From Burkholderiales bacterium Ga0074133 (GTDB lineage Bacteria; Pseudomonadota; Gammaproteobacteria; Burkholderiales; Burkholderiaceae_C): DNA of 64,000 bases. The stretch lies in NCBI GenBank assembly GCA_001464865.1, contig LNEG01000115.1, positions 1 through 64,000 on the forward strand. The letters run 5' to 3'. The notes under the pieces were generated by a model, which worked only from the letters and a program-made list of their open reading frames with translations, made no database searches and was not told where the DNA came from. Below, one piece after another: positions 52,652 through 61,572 of this stretch (positions within the stretch are counted from its first letter, which is position 1; the number at the start of each line of letters is the position of its first letter). The translations under genes and the position numbers were made by a program.

Positions 52652-54481
52652 ATGAACACGCTGCACACCGCACCCGCTTCGCTGGGCCTGCTGGCCCACC
52701 CCACCCGTTTTCTGTTTTTTACCGGCAAGGGCGGTGTGGGCAAGACCTCGCTGTCCACCGCCGCCGCCATCGCGCTGGCCGATGCGGGGCGCAAGGTGCT
52801 GCTGGTCAGCACCGATGCGGCCTCCAACCTGGATGAAATGCTGGGCGTGCCGCTGTCCAACCACCCCGTGGCCGTGCCCGGTGTGCCGGGGCTGCACATG
52901 CTCAACATTGACCCCGACACCGCCGCCGAGGCGTATCGGCAGCGGGTGATCGCGCAGATGGAAGCCAGTGCCACGCAGCCCGAGCGCGACACCGTGCGCG
53001 AGCAGCTCTCCGGCGCGTGCACCACCGAGATCGCGGCGTTTGACGAGTTTGCCGCGCTGCTGGCCAGCGAGGGCGATGCACAGGGCCACGCGTTCGACCA
53101 TGTGGTGTTTGACACCGCGCCCACCGGCCACACCCTGCGCCTGCTGAGCCTGCCCAAGGCCTGGACGGGGTTCCTGGCGGGCAACGACCGCGGCGCCTCG
53201 TGCCTGGGGCCGCACTCCGGGCTCAAGATGCAGGAGGCGCGCTTTAACGCGGCACTGGCGGCCCTCAGCGACCCGGCACTGACCACCGTGGTGCTGGTCA
53301 CCCGCCCCGACCCGCGCCCCATGCAGGAGGCGGCACGCACCGCGCTGGAGCTGCGTGCGCTGGGCCTGGCCAATCAGCGCCTGGCCATCAACGGCGTGTT
53401 CCACGCCAGCCAGCCAGGGCACGACGCCGTGGCCGATGCCATCGAAGCCCTGGGCCGCGCGGCACTGGACTCCATGCCCGATGCGCTGGCGCAGCTGCCG
53501 CGCGACGAGGTGCCCTTGCGCGCCTTCGACACCGTGGGCCTGCCCGCGCTGCGGGCCTTGCTGGGCGGTGGCAATGTGCCAGCCGCCGCGCCTGCTGCGG
53601 CCCCCGGCTTTGCGCTGCAGGCCGAGTCGCTCTCGGCACTGGCCGATGCGCTGGCCGCCAAGGGCCACGGCCTGATCATGGTGATGGGCAAGGGCGGCGT
53701 GGGCAAAACCACGGTGGCCGCCGCGCTGGCCGTGGGCCTGGTGCAGCGCGGGCACAGCGTGCACCTGACCACCACCGACCCGGCGGCCCATGTGCAAAGC
53801 CAGCTCGATGGCAGTCTGCCCGGCCTGAAAGTGGGCCGCATCGATCCCCAGGCCGAAACCCGGGCCTACATCGACAAGATCATGGCCACGCGCGGCAAGG
53901 CGCTGGACGACGCGGGCCGCGCGTTGCTCCTGGAAGACCTGCAGTCGCCCTGCACCGAAGAGGTGGCTGTGTTCCACGCCTTCAGCCGCGTGGTGAACGA
54001 GGCCCGCAGCGCCTTTGTGGTGCTGGACACCGCGCCCACCGGCCACAGCCTGCTGCTGATGGACGCCACTGGCGCCTACCACCGGCAGATGACGCAGCAG
54101 TACGAAGGCAACGCCAATGCCAAACACATCATCACGCCGCTGATGCGCCTGCAGGACGCCGACATGACGCATGTGGTCATCGTCACGCTGCCCGAGGTCA
54201 CGCCCGTCAGCCAGGCCGCCGCGCTGCAGGACGACCTGCGCCGCGCCCGCATCGAGCCCTGGGCGTGGGTCATCAACAAGAGCGTGGCCGCTACCGGTAC
54301 CACCGACCCGCTGCTGCAGGCCCGCCTGGCGGGCGAACGCCAGCAGACGGCGCGCATTGCCAATGGCCTCGCGCAGCGCACCTATGTGCTGCCCTGGCTG
54401 GCCACGCCGCCCGTGGGGGTGGATGCGCTGGGGCGGCTGGTGGCTGTGGCGCCGGGTGATGGCGTGCCCATCGCGGGCTAA
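52652..54481 (+). CDS. arsA: Two-domain ArsA-type ATPase with metalloid-site cysteines
   Basis: A 609-residue tandem ATPase similar in size to plasmid-type ArsA (583). Each half has a deviant Walker A (FFTGKGGVGKTS and VMGKGGVGKTT) and the signature DTAPTGHT/S. All three metalloid-binding cysteines of E. coli ArsA have counterparts: LSGACTTEIAAFDEF, GASCLGPHSGL and LQSPCTEEVAVFHAF. In known systems ArsA energises the ArsB pump for arsenite or antimonite. No arsB, acr3, arsC, arsD or arsR is in the window, so its partner is unclear. It lies 57 bp after the ZIP gene. Confidence 0.9.
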   Translation: MNTLHTAPASLGLLAHPTRFLFFTGKGGVGKTSLSTAAAIALADAGRKVLLVSTDAASNLDEMLGVPLSNHPVAVPGVPGLHMLNIDPDTAAEAYRQRVIAQMEASATQPERDTVREQLSGACTTEIAAFDEFAALLASEGDAQGHAFDHVVFDTAPTGHTLRLLSLPKAWTGFLAGNDRGASCLGPHSGLKMQEARFNAALAALSDPALTTVVLVTRPDPRPMQEAARTALELRALGLANQRLAINGVFHASQPGHDAVADAIEALGRAALDSMPDALAQLPRDEVPLRAFDTVGLPALRALLGGGNVPAAAPAAAPGFALQAESLSALADALAAKGHGLIMVMGKGGVGKTTVAAALAVGLVQRGHSVHLTTTDPAAHVQSQLDGSLPGLKVGRIDPQAETRAYIDKIMATRGKALDDAGRALLLEDLQSPCTEEVAVFHAFSRVVNEARSAFVVLDTAPTGHSLLLMDATGAYHRQMTQQYEGNANAKHIITPLMRLQDADMTHVVIVTLPEVTPVSQAAALQDDLRRARIEPWAWVINKSVAATGTTDPLLQARLAGERQQTARIANGLAQRTYVLPWLATPPVGVDALGRLVAVAPGDGVPIAG

Positions 54482-54482
54482 G

Positions 54483-54546
54483 TGCTATGTATTTAATAGC
54501 AATAGGGGCAATTAATACCTGGACCTGAGGCCCAAAACGCTTCAAA
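54483..54546. repeat. Comamonadaceae-type small palindromic repeat, copy 5
   Basis: TGCTATGTATTTAATAGCA directly follows the ArsA stop and is followed by a degenerate second half ending CCTGAGGCCCAAAACGC. It is the same class as the copies at 7468 and 43424 but more diverged. Confidence 0.6.
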
Positions 54547-54565
54547 TCGCCGCCTGACAGCCCTT

Positions 54566-54617
54566 AGAACGTGTTTACGATCTTTTCGGGGCCCTGAAAA
54601 GATCGCAAACGCGTTCT
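54566..54617. repeat. 52-bp hairpin related to the ends of the foldback element
   Basis: Arms of 22 nt at 54566-54587 and 54596-54617 pair at 20 of 22 positions around an 8-nt loop. The arms start AGAACGTGTTTACGATC and share 16 of 22 positions with the terminal repeats of the 270-bp element at 43658. Both are flanked outside by TTAG. It may also serve as a transcription barrier between the convergent ArsA and response-regulator genes. Confidence 0.6.
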
Positions 54618-54656
54618 TAGCGTGCCCCGCACCGGGTGGGGCAGGGCGCCCGCCGG

Positions 54657-55421
54657 TCAGCGCGCCAGCTCTTCCCGCACCGCCGCCACCTGCCGGCGCG
54701 ACACGGCCAGCAGCTCGGTCGAGCCCTGCAGCCGCACGGCCCAGCCTTCGCCTTCTTCGGCGTCGTAGTGCTTTTCCAGCGCCCGCACGGCTCGGCGGGC
54801 CACCAGCGCATTGCGGTGAATGCGCAGAAAGCGTGGTGCAAAGCGCGTTTCCAGGTCGCTCAGCGCTCCATCGACGATGTAGCTACGCGTGGCGGTGCGC
54901 ACCGTCACGTACTTCTGCTCGGCCTTGAAGTACAGCACCTCGGCCACGGGCAGCCGTTCGGTGCGGCCGCGGTCCTGGATGAGCAGGGTGTCACCCTCGG
55001 GCAGATCGATGCTGGGTGCAGGCGCCGGGGCGCGCGTGGTGCGCTGCACCTTGGCAATGGCCTGCAGCAGCCGCTCGCGGCGCACGGGTTTGGTGAGGTA
55101 ATCCACCGCATCGAGCTCGAACGCGCTCACGGCGTGGTCGGCGTGGGCCGTGACGAACACGATGGCGGGGGGCTGGGGCAGCGCGTGCAGTGCATGCGCC
55201 ATCGCCAGGCCATCCTGGCCGGGCATGTGGATGTCCAGCAGTACCAGATCGAACCCCTTGCCCCCGGTGGTACCGAGCAGCGCCAGCGCCTCGGCCGCGT
55301 TCGAGGCCTCGGCCACGGTGGTGCGCTGCTGCGGCGCGGGCAGTGCATCGCGGCAATCGGCCAGCAGGGTGCGCAGGCGGCTGCGGGCCAGGGCCTCGTC
55401 GTCAACGATCAGGATGTTCAT
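54657..55421 (-). CDS. LytTR-family response regulator (AlgR-like)
   Basis: A 254-residue two-component regulator. The receiver domain (residues 1-125) has the acidic pocket IVDDEALARSRL, the phospho-acceptor Asp in LVLLDIHMPGQDG, and the lysine in DYLTKPVRRERLL. The C-terminal LytTR DNA-binding domain contains DGALSDLETRFAPRFLRIHR followed by NALVARRAVRALE. Its start overlaps the kinase stop by 4 bp (ATGA), so the pair is coupled. Beside argH, this is the arrangement of fimS/algR in Pseudomonas, where the pair controls twitching and exopolysaccharide; targets here are unknown. Confidence 0.9.
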   Translation of the reverse strand: MNILIVDDEALARSRLRTLLADCRDALPAPQQRTTVAEASNAAEALALLGTTGGKGFDLVLLDIHMPGQDGLAMAHALHALPQPPAIVFVTAHADHAVSAFELDAVDYLTKPVRRERLLQAIAKVQRTTRAPAPAPSIDLPEGDTLLIQDRGRTERLPVAEVLYFKAEQKYVTVRTATRSYIVDGALSDLETRFAPRFLRIHRNALVARRAVRALEKHYDAEEGEGWAVRLQGSTELLAVSRRQVAAVREELAR

Positions 55422-56632
55422 GGTTGATCTTCGGCGGGTGCTTGTGTGTCGGGGCGCAGGGCCTTGCGGCGGCTGCCCGTGGCGGTGCGGTCGCGCTGGC
55501 CGGCGGGGCGGCTGCGGGGCTCGCGCCCGGCGGGCCGGGTGTCGGGTGCGGGCAGGGTGATGCGCACTTCGTACAGGCCGTCGCGCACCCCTGCACTGAA
55601 CTCGCCCTGCACATCGTGCAGCAGCGCCAGCCGCGCACGCACGTTGGCCAGCGCAATGCCGTGGCCGCGCGGGGCTGCATCGTCGCCCGCGCCCGGCTTG
55701 CCATCGCGCGTGGGCAGCGTGTTGGTGATGCGCACCACCACGCGGCTGCCGCGCAGCTCGGTCAGCACGCGCAGCCGGCCGCCGCGGTCACTGGGTTCCA
55801 CACCGTGCTTCACGGCGTTTTCCACCAGGGGCTGCAGCAGCAGCGGGGGCAGGCGTGCAAGGTCGGTGCGGGTATCCAGGTTCCACTGCACCTGCAGGCG
55901 TTTACCAAAGCGCACCTCCTCGATGGCCAGGTAGCGGCGCGCCAGCGTGATCTCTTCGGCCAGCGTGACGTACTCGCCCTGCTCGATCAGCGCATGGCGA
56001 AACAGGTCCGAGAGGTCTTCCAGCAGCGATTCGGCCTTGGCCGGTTCTTCGCGCACGAGGGCAATGGCACTGTTGAGGGTGTTGAACAAAAAGTGCGGCC
56101 GTATGCGCGACTGCAGCTCGGTCAGCCGCGCGGTGGTGGCCGCCGGCGTGCGCCCGCGGGCGCGCAGCACCAGTGCGGCCACCAGCAGGGCCGCCAGCAG
56201 TGCGCCCGTGGCCGCGCTGGCCACCCATGGCGGTGATGCGGTGGTGCCCACCAAGGCCAGCATGCCGCAGGCATACGCGCCGGCCAGTGCGCCCAGCACC
56301 ACGCCGGCGGCGTATTGCTGCGCCGTGGCCAGGCGCTGCAGCCAGGTCTTGAGGCTGCAGGCCGTGATCAGCCAGACCAGCGTGGCGGGCAGCGCACCGC
56401 CGGTGAGCAGCGCCAGCGTGGCCACCCATTCCATCGGGCTGGGCGACACATACAGTGCGCCCACACCCAGGACGGCCTCGACAAAAAGCACGGCCCGCAG
56501 CACCACGCCCACATGGCAGGCATCGAACACCAGGGCCCGGCCGCGGGGCGGGCCGACATGCCGGTACGGCTTGCCCGGGGGGGGCAAATCGGGAGGCAGG
56601 GGCTGGGTCGATAAAATTTGGCTGTTATGCAT
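55418..56632 (-). CDS. LytS/AlgZ-type sensor histidine kinase
   Basis: A 404-residue membrane kinase. Hydrophobic helices span about residues 40-180. The His_kinase domain has [20 protein letters not shown] with the phospho-accepting His, then an HATPase region with the N-box [19 protein letters not shown] and [17 protein letters not shown]. It lacks the cytoplasmic sensor domains of classical kinases. The C-terminal 35 residues are basic and look disordered. It is coupled to the response regulator and divergent from argH with only 52 bp between starts, so promoters overlap. Confidence 0.9.
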   Translation of the reverse strand: MHNSQILSTQPLPPDLPPPGKPYRHVGPPRGRALVFDACHVGVVLRAVLFVEAVLGVGALYVSPSPMEWVATLALLTGGALPATLVWLITACSLKTWLQRLATAQQYAAGVVLGALAGAYACGMLALVGTTASPPWVASAATGALLAALLVAALVLRARGRTPAATTARLTELQSRIRPHFLFNTLNSAIALVREEPAKAESLLEDLSDLFRHALIEQGEYVTLAEEITLARRYLAIEEVRFGKRLQVQWNLDTRTDLARLPPLLLQPLVENAVKHGVEPSDRGGRLRVLTELRGSRVVVRITNTLPTRDGKPGAGDDAAPRGHGIALANVRARLALLHDVQGEFSAGVRDGLYEVRITLPAPDTRPAGREPRSRPAGQRDRTATGSRRKALRPDTQAPAEDQP

Positions 56633-56684
56633 TGCGGCATCCGGGCAGTCCGGGTGTCTGAACCTCCGGATTATTGCCCTCCTT

Positions 56685-58172
56685 ATGTCCAAAGCCCAAG
56701 CCACCGGCAACGCGCCTGCGCCGTCCCACAACCAGCTCGACACCAAGGCCCAGGCCTGGTCGGCGCTGTTCTCCGAGCCCATGAGCGACCTGGTCAAGCG
56801 CTACACATCGAGCGTGTTCTTCGACAAGCGCCTGTGGCAGGCCGATATTGCCGGCAGCCTGGCGCATGCCGAGATGCTGGCGGCGCAGGGCATCATCAGT
56901 GCCGACGACCACGCCTCCATCCAGCGCGGCATGGCGCAGATCACGTCCGAGATCGAGGCCGGCAGTTTTGAGTGGAAGCTGGACCTGGAAGACGTGCACC
57001 TGAACATCGAGGCCCGCCTGACGCAACTGGTGGGCGATGCCGGCAAGCGCCTGCACACGGGCCGCAGCCGCAACGACCAGGTGGCCACCGACGTGCGCCT
57101 GTGGCTGCGCGGCGAGATCGACCTGATTGCCGACCTGCTCCAGGAGCTGCAGGTATCGCTGGTGGATGTGGCCGAGCAGAACGTTGAAGTGATCCTGCCG
57201 GGCTTTACCCACCTGCAGGTGGCACAGCCGGTGAGCTTTGCCCACCACATGCTGGCCTATGTGGAAATGTTTGCCCGCGATGCCGAGCGCATGGCGGATG
57301 TGCGCCGCCGCGTGAACGTGCTGCCCCTGGGCAGTGCGGCCCTGGCCGGCACCACCTACCCGCTGGACCGCGAGCGCGTGGCGCGCACGCTGGGCATGGT
57401 CGATGCCCATGGGGCCGCCATGGTGTGCCAGAACAGCCTGGACGCCGTGAGCGACCGCGACTTCGCCATCGAGTTCACCGCGGCAGCGAGCCTGTGCATG
57501 GTGCACGTGAGCCGCCTCTCTGAAGAACTCATCATCTGGATGAGCCAGAACTTCGGCTTCATCAAGATTGCCGACCGTTTCACCACCGGCTCGTCGATCA
57601 TGCCGCAGAAGAAGAACCCTGACGTGCCTGAACTCGCGCGCGGCAAGACCGGCCGCGTGGTCGGCCACCTGATGGGCCTGATCACGCTGATGAAGGGCCA
57701 GCCCCTGGCCTACAACAAGGACAACCAGGAAGACAAGGAGCCGCTGTTCGACACGGTGGATACGCTCAAGGACACGCTGCGCATCTTTGCCGAGATGGTG
57801 GGCGGCCAGCTGAACCCCGCCACCGGCCAAAAGGAAGGCGGCATCACCGTGAATGCGCCTGCCATGGAGCAGGCCGCGCTCAAGGGCTACGCCACCGCCA
57901 CCGACCTGGCCGACTACCTGGTGAAAAAGGGCCTGCCCTTCCGCGATGCCCATGAAACGGTGGCCCACGCCGTGAAGGCCGCCACCACGCACGCGTGCGA
58001 CCTGTCCGAGCTGCCCTTGGCCGTGCTGCAGGGTTTTCATCCGCAGATCGAAAAGGATGTGTATGAGTGCCTGAGCCTGCGCGGCTCGCTCAACGCGCGC
58101 AACACCCTGGGCGGCACCGCACCGGCCCAGGTGCGTGTACAGCTGGCGCGGCACCGTGCCCGACTGGCCTGA
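56685..58172 (+). CDS. argH: Argininosuccinate lyase
   Basis: The last enzyme of arginine synthesis, splitting argininosuccinate into arginine and fumarate; a homotetramer of the fumarase/aspartase superfamily. The product is 495 residues, about 30 longer than usual because of an N-terminal extension ([20 protein letters not shown]). Conserved blocks: [34 protein letters not shown] and the signature [17 protein letters not shown]. The sequence before the ATG at 56685 contains TCCTT but no good purine-rich site. It is divergent from the kinase gene. Confidence 0.97.
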   Translation: MSKAQATGNAPAPSHNQLDTKAQAWSALFSEPMSDLVKRYTSSVFFDKRLWQADIAGSLAHAEMLAAQGIISADDHASIQRGMAQITSEIEAGSFEWKLDLEDVHLNIEARLTQLVGDAGKRLHTGRSRNDQVATDVRLWLRGEIDLIADLLQELQVSLVDVAEQNVEVILPGFTHLQVAQPVSFAHHMLAYVEMFARDAERMADVRRRVNVLPLGSAALAGTTYPLDRERVARTLGMVDAHGAAMVCQNSLDAVSDRDFAIEFTAAASLCMVHVSRLSEELIIWMSQNFGFIKIADRFTTGSSIMPQKKNPDVPELARGKTGRVVGHLMGLITLMKGQPLAYNKDNQEDKEPLFDTVDTLKDTLRIFAEMVGGQLNPATGQKEGGITVNAPAMEQAALKGYATATDLADYLVKKGLPFRDAHETVAHAVKAATTHACDLSELPLAVLQGFHPQIEKDVYECLSLRGSLNARNTLGGTAPAQVRVQLARHRARLA

Positions 58173-58213
58173 CCCAGAAAACTTTCCACGTCCCCACGCC
58201 CCGGAGCCCGCCC

Positions 58214-59203
58214 ATGAAGAATTCCCGCCGCAGTCTGTTGTCCAACCTCTTGCGCGGCACGGCCGTGCTGGCCGCCGCGCTGACCCTGGGCACCGCCTTT
58301 GCGCAGTCTGGCAAGCCCATTCGTGTGCTGGTGGGCTTTCCGCCTGGTGGCGGCACCGACGCCATTGCGCGTGTGCTGTCGGAAAAGCTCAAGAGCGAAC
58401 TGGGCGTGTCGGTGGTCGTGGAAAACCGCCCCGGTGCCGGCGGCCAGATTGCCGCCCAGGCCCTGAAGGCCGCAGCGCCGGACGGCACCACGCTGTTCCT
58501 CTCGCACGACCACACCATCTCCATCCTGCCCCAGGTGGTGAAGAACCCGGGCTTTGATCCGGTGCACGACTTTGTGCCTGTGGGCGGTTTTGCCACCTTC
58601 GTCAATGCGTTTGCCGTGTCGGGTGGCACACCGGCCAGGTCGTTCAACGACTATGTGAGCTGGGTGCGCACCTCGAGCAGCGGCAAGGGCGCGGTGGGCG
58701 TTCCGGCACCGGCCTCCACGCCCGAGTTCCTGGTCAAGCTGGTGGGCCAGAAGTACCAGCTGGACCTGGTGGCTGCCCCGTACCGTGGCAGCGCCCCCAT
58801 GATGGCCGACATGCTCGGCAACCAGATTGCGGCGGGCGTGGGCTCCGTGCCCGACTTCATCGAAAACCACAAGGCCGGCAAGGTGCGCGTGGTGGCCGTG
58901 CTGGGCAACAAACGCCAGGGCGCCATGCCCGATGTGCCCACCTTCGACGAACTGGGCCTCAAGGGGTTTGACGATCTGCCGTACTACGGCATCTACGCCC
59001 CCGCCGGCACACCGCAGAAGTTCGTGACGGACTTTTCGGCAGCGCTTTCCCGCGTGGTGGCGATCCCTGAAGTGCGCGACCAGCTCACCGGCATGGGCCT
59101 CACCGTGGGCTACATGACGCCCGAGCAGCTGGGCACGCGCCAGGCGGCCTACACCGAGGCCTGGTCGCGCATCATCAAGACCAGCGGCTTCGTCGCGCAG
59201 TAA
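58214..59203 (+). CDS. Bug-family tripartite tricarboxylate transporter receptor (TctC-like)
   Basis: A 329-residue periplasmic solute-binding protein of the Bug (Bordetella uptake gene) group, expanded in betaproteobacteria. It has an export signal with SRRSLLSNLLRGTAVLAAAL and cleavage near AFA-QSG. Typical motifs are KPIRVLVGFPPGGGTDAIAR, VVENRPGAGGQIAAQALK and GAMPDVPTFDELGL. Ligands of Bug proteins are mostly small carboxylates or amides. No TctA/TctB membrane genes are beside it, which is common for Bug genes. It is 41 bp after argH and convergent with the catalase gene. Confidence 0.92.
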   Translation: MKNSRRSLLSNLLRGTAVLAAALTLGTAFAQSGKPIRVLVGFPPGGGTDAIARVLSEKLKSELGVSVVVENRPGAGGQIAAQALKAAAPDGTTLFLSHDHTISILPQVVKNPGFDPVHDFVPVGGFATFVNAFAVSGGTPARSFNDYVSWVRTSSSGKGAVGVPAPASTPEFLVKLVGQKYQLDLVAAPYRGSAPMMADMLGNQIAAGVGSVPDFIENHKAGKVRVVAVLGNKRQGAMPDVPTFDELGLKGFDDLPYYGIYAPAGTPQKFVTDFSAALSRVVAIPEVRDQLTGMGLTVGYMTPEQLGTRQAAYTEAWSRIIKTSGFVAQ

Positions 59204-59223
59204 ACGGCTCGCTACGGAGCGCG

Positions 59224-61356
59224 TCAGGGCGCGGGCCGCATGGCGGCCTCGCGCTGCCACTGCCGCGTTTGCGCCGCGGCTACAAATCCCAGGGTATCGG
59301 CCGGGTCCAGCACCCCTGCATCGGGCTCGATGCCACCCGCCTTGAGGATCGCGTGCGAGCCGCGGCTGGCAGCAATGGCCTTCAGGTCCAGGAAGGCATC
59401 GCGAAACCAGTCCACCACGGCTCCATCGCGCGCCAGCGCCTCCCCCATCTCGGTCGTCATGACTGCGGCCACCGCATCAAACAGCACGGACGGCATGGTG
59501 CGGCAGGTCCCGTCTGCCGCCAGGTGGGTGCCGTCGCGCAGCACCGCGCCCGACACGCGGGGTGCCAGCACCTTGACTGCCGCGCCGGCCTTGTCCAGCG
59601 CCTTGCGCAGGTTGGCCACCGCCGCGCCATGGCTGCCGTCTGCGACCAGGATGGCCACGCACCGACCCTGCAGCGTGGGCAGCATGCGGTCGATGGTGCG
59701 CAGCGCTGGCGATAGCGCCAAGTCTTGCACCGGCACTGCTGGCACCGGGGGCTCAGGCAGGGCCGGCAGGCCCAGGCCCTCGGCTACCTGCTCGGCCAAC
59801 CCTTCATCCATTAATCGAAGGTGCGCCACCACCGCGTCGCGCACATGCGCGCTGCCCACGCACGACAGCTGGTGCACCAGGGCCTGCACGGTGTGCGCCT
59901 GCTCGGTGGCGCTCTGGCTGCGGTAGAACATGCGCGCCTGGCTGTAGTGGTCGGCAAAGCTCTCGGGGCGCGTACGGCCGCGGGCCTGTTCCGCTGCAGC
60001 TTCCGCCGCGGGGCGTACGGGACGTGTACCGGCAGACCGTGCGGCGCGGGGCGAATCGGGCTGCAGGCTGCTGGGCTCGTAGCTCACGCGGCCCCGGGGG
60101 GCGTTCACCAGCATTGACCCGCCCTGCAGCGCGTGGTGGTACGGGCACTGCGGCGCGTTGATGGGCAGCTGCGCATGGTTGGGCCCGCCCAGCCGGGCCA
60201 GGTGGGCGTCCAGGTAGGCAAACAGGCGGCCCTGCAGCAGCGGGTCGTTGCTGAAGTCGATGCCTGGCGGTACGTTGGCCGGGCTGAAGGCGACCTGCTC
60301 CGTGTCGGCAAAGAAGTTGTCGGGCCAGCGGTTGAGCACCATGCGGCCAATGGGCTGCAGGGGCACCAGTTCTTCCGGGATGAGCTTGGTGGCATCGAGG
60401 TGGTCAAACGGAAACGCGGCGGCATCCTCTTCCGAAAAATGCTGCACGGAGAGCGTCCACTCCGGAAAGTCACCGGCCTCGATGGCCTCGAACAGGTCGC
60501 GGCGGTGGAAGTCGTTGTCGGCAGCCTGCAGCTTCACGGCTTCATCCCACAGCGTGCATTGCAGCCCCAGCCGGGGCCGCCAGTGAAAGCGCGCGTACGT
60601 GCTTTCTCCCTGCGCGTTCACCAGCCGAAAGCTGTGCACGCCAAAGCCTTCCATCATGCGCAGGCTGCGGGGCAGGGCGCGGTCGCTCATCAGCCACATC
60701 ACTCCGTGCAGGGCCTCTGGCATCAGCGACACGAAATCCCAGAAGGTGTCGTGCGCACTGGTCGCCTGCGGAAAGCCGCGGTCTGGTTCCATCTTGAGCG
60801 CATGGGCGAGGTCAGGGAACTTCATGGCGTCCTGCACCAGCGCCACGGGCACGTTGCTACCCACCAGATCCCAGTTGCCCTCGCGGGTGTAGAACTTCAC
60901 GGCAAAGCCGCGCAGGTCGCGCGGGGTGTCCACCGATCCTGCGCCGCCCGCCATGGTGGAAAAGCGTGCGAACACGGGCGTCTGCACGCCGGACTCGGTC
61001 AGTACGCGGGCCGTGGTGTGCTCGCGCAGCGAGCGTGTCAGCTCAAAGAACCCATGGGCACCCGAGCCGCGGGCAAACACCACGCGTTCTGCCATGCGTT
61101 CGCGGTTGAAGTGCGCGAGCTTTTCGCGCAGCACAAAGTCTTCCAGCAGCGTCGGCCCCGGCGCACCTGCGCCGCGCAGGGAGTTCTGGTTGTCTGCTAC
61201 CGGAATGCCCTGTGCCGTGGTCAGTACGGGGTGCCTCCCGCCGGCCTGCTGTTGCAGCTCGCCCGCGTAGCCACGGTAGGTGTCGGATGGAACGAGGGAG
61301 GCACCGGCCCCTGTGGACCGGTGAGCGGGGTTGCGCGGGGCGGGGGAGCGTGGCAT
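59224..61356 (-). CDS. Large-subunit catalase (KatE/HPII-like) lacking the distal catalytic histidine
   Basis: A 710-residue protein with the layout of clade II catalases: heme core, then a C-terminal flavodoxin-like domain ([20 protein letters not shown]). Core motifs retained are [58 protein letters not shown] and the heme-tyrosine region [14 protein letters not shown]. However, the strongly conserved VVHARG, which carries the essential distal histidine, reads [13 protein letters not shown], with Phe94 (codon at 61075-61077). Ordinary catalase activity is therefore doubtful. The ATG at 61356 gives a start similar in length to HPII; the frame is open further upstream. Confidence 0.88.
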   Translation of the reverse strand: MPRSPAPRNPAHRSTGAGASLVPSDTYRGYAGELQQQAGGRHPVLTTAQGIPVADNQNSLRGAGAPGPTLLEDFVLREKLAHFNRERMAERVVFARGSGAHGFFELTRSLREHTTARVLTESGVQTPVFARFSTMAGGAGSVDTPRDLRGFAVKFYTREGNWDLVGSNVPVALVQDAMKFPDLAHALKMEPDRGFPQATSAHDTFWDFVSLMPEALHGVMWLMSDRALPRSLRMMEGFGVHSFRLVNAQGESTYARFHWRPRLGLQCTLWDEAVKLQAADNDFHRRDLFEAIEAGDFPEWTLSVQHFSEEDAAAFPFDHLDATKLIPEELVPLQPIGRMVLNRWPDNFFADTEQVAFSPANVPPGIDFSNDPLLQGRLFAYLDAHLARLGGPNHAQLPINAPQCPYHHALQGGSMLVNAPRGRVSYEPSSLQPDSPRAARSAGTRPVRPAAEAAAEQARGRTRPESFADHYSQARMFYRSQSATEQAHTVQALVHQLSCVGSAHVRDAVVAHLRLMDEGLAEQVAEGLGLPALPEPPVPAVPVQDLALSPALRTIDRMLPTLQGRCVAILVADGSHGAAVANLRKALDKAGAAVKVLAPRVSGAVLRDGTHLAADGTCRTMPSVLFDAVAAVMTTEMGEALARDGAVVDWFRDAFLDLKAIAASRGSHAILKAGGIEPDAGVLDPADTLGFVAAAQTRQWQREAAMRPAP

Positions 61357-61572
61357 GAGGGTCGCGGTCCTGGCAGTCCGGCCGGTTACGGCCGTGAAAT
61401 TGACGAAGCCTCCATGTTTGAGCCAGGTGCCTGCGACGGAGGTAGGACGCCGGCGCAATGTGCCGTGGTCGCCGCCTGGCGGTGGCGGCACGGGCAGACG
61501 TAAGCGCGTGCAACGCGCGCCCCGGCTCTGGGGCGTTTTGTTACGCTTGACGCTTCCTGTGGAGGGGAAGCC

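Noticed and set aside
51752..54481. An arsenic resistance operon
   Set aside because: Only arsA is present; no ArsB, Acr3, ArsC, ArsD or ArsR homologue is in the flanking genes, so only an orphan ATPase can be claimed.
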